Part shown: piece after piece, positions 61,788-64,000 of the stretch
Numbering within the stretch: position 1 is the first letter of the stretch
Layout of the letters: each line of letters starts with the position of its first letter
DNA from: Bacteroidota bacterium
Lineage (GTDB): Bacteria; Bacteroidota; Ignavibacteria; Ignavibacteriales; Ignavibacteriaceae
Reading direction: 5' to 3'
Assembly: GCA_020161395.1 (NCBI GenBank)
Contig: JAIUOE010000009.1
Span: forward strand, 1-64,000
DNA length: 64,000 nt
The notes under the pieces: model-generated
What the model saw: the letters and a program-made list of their open reading frames with translations, nothing else
What the model was told of the DNA's origin: nothing
The model's database searches: none
Made by a program: the position numbers and the translations under genes

Positions 61788-62912
61788 TTGAAAACAGCTC
61801 TTATTACAGGCATTACAGGACAGGACGGAAGTTATCTTGCCGAACTGCTCCTCGAAAAAGGATATACTGTACATGGAATTATCCGTCGCAGCAGTTCTTT
61901 TAACACAGGAAGAATAGATCATATCTACAACAATGATGAGGTAAGGAACAAAAGATTTTTTCTCCATCATGGAGATGTGGTCGATACAAGCAATCTTAAC
62001 AGACTTCTCGAAAAAATCGCTCCCGATGAAATTTACAATCTCGCTGCCCAAAGTCATGTGAAGGTTTCATTTGATGTCCCAGACTATACCGCACAAGTGG
62101 ATGCGCTCGGAACATTGAGATTTCTCGATGCAATGAGAGAAACAGGCTTGAATGCCAAAACAAAATTCTACCAGGCTTCAACGAGTGAGCTCTACGGTAA
62201 GGTTCAGGCAATTCCGCAGGACGAAAAGACCCCTTTCTATCCGAGATCGCCGTATGCGGTTGCTAAAATCTATGCCTACTGGATAATTGTAAATTATCGC
62301 GAAGCCTATGACCTCTTCGCTTCCAACGGCATTCTCTTTAACCATGAATCTCCGAGAAGAGGCGAGACATTCGTTACAAGAAAAATAACCATGGCAGCGT
62401 CAGCCATTGTGACAGGGAAAGAGAAAACTCTCGTACTCGGCAACCTCTCCTCAAAAAGAGACTGGGGTTTTGCTCCTGAATATTGCGAAGGGATGTGGAG
62501 AATTCTTCAGGCAGAGAAAGCAGACGATTTTGTGCTTGCAACCGGCGTTACAAATACTGTAAGAGATTTTTGCAAAATGACATTTGCCGGACTTGGAATA
62601 GAGATTGAATTTAAGGGTGAGGGTGTTGATGAAAAAGGTGTGATAAAATCAGTTGATGAAGATTACCTGAAGTCCCTCATCGGAAAATATACAACCAAAT
62701 ATACAGGACCGGTAGATCTTTCGCAGTTAAAGCCGGGCAGAGTGGTTATCGAAGTGAGTCCAAAATATTTCAGACCTACCGAAGTTGACCTCCTGATTGG
62801 CAACCCTGCCAAAGCTAAAAATGAACTTGGCTGGGAAGCAAAGACACAACTGGATGAACTGGTGAAGATAATGGTGAATGCTGATTTTGATTCAGCTCTT
62901 AATGCGAGATAA
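61788..62912 (+). CDS. gmd: GDP-mannose 4,6-dehydratase
   Basis: A 374-residue short-chain dehydrogenase-type enzyme that converts GDP-mannose to GDP-4-keto-6-deoxymannose, the first step to GDP-fucose, GDP-rhamnose and related sugars for surface polysaccharide. The start is TTG at 61788, after AAGGAAAC, because [10 protein letters not shown] (the NADP loop) begins at residue 8. The catalytic set SSELYGK, then [12 protein letters not shown] with YxxxK, is intact, and [16 protein letters not shown] is the family block. A clear terminator follows. Confidence 0.95.
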   Translation: MKTALITGITGQDGSYLAELLLEKGYTVHGIIRRSSSFNTGRIDHIYNNDEVRNKRFFLHHGDVVDTSNLNRLLEKIAPDEIYNLAAQSHVKVSFDVPDYTAQVDALGTLRFLDAMRETGLNAKTKFYQASTSELYGKVQAIPQDEKTPFYPRSPYAVAKIYAYWIIVNYREAYDLFASNGILFNHESPRRGETFVTRKITMAASAIVTGKEKTLVLGNLSSKRDWGFAPEYCEGMWRILQAEKADDFVLATGVTNTVRDFCKMTFAGLGIEIEFKGEGVDEKGVIKSVDEDYLKSLIGKYTTKYTGPVDLSQLKPGRVVIEVSPKYFRPTEVDLLIGNPAKAKNELGWEAKTQLDELVKIMVNADFDSALNAR

Positions 62913-62929
62913 CAATTCGATATAGCTAC

Positions 62930-62966
62930 GGGGGTGCTTACCTGTTGCACCCCCCCAAGCTATTTT
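62930..62966 (+). terminator. Intrinsic terminator of gmd
   Basis: GGGGGTGC (62930-62937) pairs with GCACCCCC (62947-62954) around a 9-base loop, followed after a few bases by six T residues. Confidence 0.8.
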
Positions 62967-63024
62967 TTGCAAAGACCCTCTAACAATATAATTTCATTCA
63001 CTAACATTCTTGCCTGTAAAATCC

Positions 63025-63046
63025 GGGATGTCGCCCCCGACATCCC
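63025..63046. repeat. Perfect REP-like palindrome
   Basis: GGGATGTCG and CGACATCCC form a 9-bp perfect stem with a CCCC loop. There is no T-run after it on either strand, so it looks more like a REP palindrome than a terminator. Confidence 0.5.
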
Positions 63047-63067
63047 ACGAAGATGGTTCCTTTTATC

Positions 63068-63204
63068 TTACCCTTGTTACCACTACCTGCAATTTAATGA
63101 TGGCATTTTTGCACACCCCAAAAGACTTCTGTTTGTTTACCCTTGTATCGATTACCTTTAAATTGCTGATGGTGGTTATACTCACCCCAAAAGACTTCTG
63201 ATTT
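63068..63204. repeat. Tandem pair of 68-69-bp imperfect repeats
   Basis: Unit 1 (63068-63135) and unit 2 (63137-63204) share TTACCCTTGT at the start, an ATTAC/CTACC then AATT-TGATGG middle, and the exact 3-prime block CACCCCAAAAGACTTCTG. The shared ends are better kept than the middle. Purpose unknown. Confidence 0.75.
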
Positions 63205-63361
63205 GAATACCCTGGACGGAAATAATCATAATTACCGGGTGAAATATATGCGGGAGGGGTTACTGAAACGATTAATGAAACGGCACATTCTGAAAAAAGT
63301 TAATAAATTATCAAACTTTTTTCATAAAATTATTGATTTTTAAGAGATTTTTGTTCGATTT

Positions 63362-64000
63362 TTAGTTTTTGAGGATCGTTTGAATGGAATGAGGGTATTT
63401 TTTCCCGTAAACAGTCTCATACTCTTTTTGGAAGGTCTGCCATGCCTCTTCCACCAAAGAATGCCTCCCAAGATGGAAAAGAGATCTCAATTTATACTTA
63501 AATGCCTCCTCGTTAGCAGGATCAAAAAGGTCTACGAACCCGGCAGTCTTGTTGCAGGCATGGAAATCTTTTGACTCATAAAGGTATGCACATCTCAAAA
63601 GGAGAATCTCCAATATCCGGTTGGAGAGTGCAAATCTTTCCCTCTCGGCCCAATCTGATTTTATCCCTTCGAGGATGGTTCCGCCCTTAATGATGCCCGT
63701 AAATTTCTCCATGACAACATCAATTGAAATTTTACCTTTTACTTCGAGCAGGCTGAAAAGTGAGGCAAGTTCTGCCATTTCATTGGTGACAGGTGGTGCC
63801 GTTGTCAACAAGACCCTGTCGTCATCTATCTCCAGTTTTACGCTGTCGAGCTTGTTAAGGGTTTTCCGAATTTTGGAAAAGGCAACATTTCTGTTGTTCT
63901 TAAGCTTCTCTTTCGGGATGTCCGACCATATTATCTTCTCGAGTTTTCTGAGCGGCACCGTCGGAGTCTTGCCAAATGTGGAATAGTAGAGGACTGCTGA
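63362..64000 (-). CDS. BTAD/winged-helix transcriptional activator-like protein, 5-prime truncated by window edge
   Basis: The frame is open to the window edge, so the true start lies beyond base 64000; about 212 C-terminal residues are visible. The visible N-terminal part (LYYSTFGKTPTVPLRKLEKIIW then AFSKIRKTLNKLDSV) resembles the winged-helix DNA-binding domain of the OmpR/SARP type. It is followed by a helical BTAD-like TPR domain (about the last 140 residues; LRCAYLYESKDFHACNKTAGFVDLFDPANEEAFKYKLRSLFHLGRH in outline). Such proteins bind promoter DNA and sense an unknown input. The gene converges on gmd. Confidence 0.65.
   Translation of the reverse strand, partial: SAVLYYSTFGKTPTVPLRKLEKIIWSDIPKEKLKNNRNVAFSKIRKTLNKLDSVKLEIDDDRVLLTTAPPVTNEMAELASLFSLLEVKGKISIDVVMEKFTGIIKGGTILEGIKSDWAERERFALSNRILEILLLRCAYLYESKDFHACNKTAGFVDLFDPANEEAFKYKLRSLFHLGRHSLVEEAWQTFQKEYETVYGKKYPHSIQTILKN

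Larger units (their letters stand above)
62913..63361. other. Non-coding region with terminator, palindrome and tandem repeat
   Basis: About 450 bases between convergent genes. It contains the gmd terminator (62930-62966), a perfect palindrome (63025-63046) and two 68-bp tandem units (63068-63204). The last 120 bases are A+T-rich with no visible structure. Confidence 0.65.

Overview
The window looks like chromosome from a member of the Bacteroidota/Chlorobi/Ignavibacteriota lineage, most likely Ignavibacteria. At least five secreted proteins end in a type IX secretion (T9SS) sorting domain with the NYPNPFNP-type motif. Dense S46, M14 and S8 secreted peptidases, a LOL/Bam-type outer membrane lipoprotein and an HdrABC-Flox electron-bifurcation operon fit that placement. 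I see no rRNA, tRNA or CRISPR array and no recognisable transposase.

Layout. 1-9.6 kb: T9SS serine hydrolase, membrane-anchored metallophosphoesterase, phosphoheptose isomerase, FAD oxidoreductase, M14 carboxypeptidase and S46 dipeptidyl-peptidase. 9.6-13.2 kb: accessory stretch with two small proteins, a HicB-like remnant and an overlapping AlbA_2/HATPase + ParA-like pair. 13.3-17.2 kb: ATP-grasp, GCS2-type carboxylate-amine ligase and a second ATP-grasp-like protein (possible peptide-like metabolite pathway), then an S23-type four-helix-bundle gene. 17.2-25.2 kb (minus): membrane protein-dxr-rseP operon, S8 protease, AAA_14/DUF4143 ATPase, NUDIX hydrolase. 25.3-34.2 kb: a GH13 protein with altered catalytic residues, MarR, and hdrCBA-mvhD-FrhB-like-AsrA-like-AsrB-like operon. 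34.3-49.9 kb: fbp, a decayed T9SS gene, an FG-GAP T9SS protein, a heterodimer-type ABC exporter pair split by a 2-hydroxyacid dehydrogenase, a beta-helix T9SS protein, a PEGA protein, an alcohol dehydrogenase and a predicted outer membrane protein. 50-57 kb (minus): dnaN-recF-DUF721-gyrB-gyrA without dnaA. 57.5-62.9 kb: bamD, thioesterase, metalloprotease, ccmA, ccmB, gmd. The right edge holds a truncated BTAD-like regulator.

The most unusual feature is a dispersed family of short periodic arrays: sixteen loci made of 7-, 8- or 9-nt words repeated 3 to 16 times with drift (TAATACC, ATTACTGC/ATTATTGG, GTAGCGGA, GAACCTCA, GAGTACTC, GAGACTTGA). Many arrays have a first arm complementary to their second arm. 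They repeatedly begin on the stop codon of a gene, and at three loci lie between the stop codon and an intrinsic terminator. One array lies in frame inside the FAD oxidoreductase gene. Two TAATACC arrays in inverted orientation bracket the S23-type four-helix-bundle gene, reminiscent of the intervening sequences in 23S rRNA where that protein family was first noticed. I know of no named system matching this, and treat the array family plus the S23 gene as the best candidate for an undescribed element.
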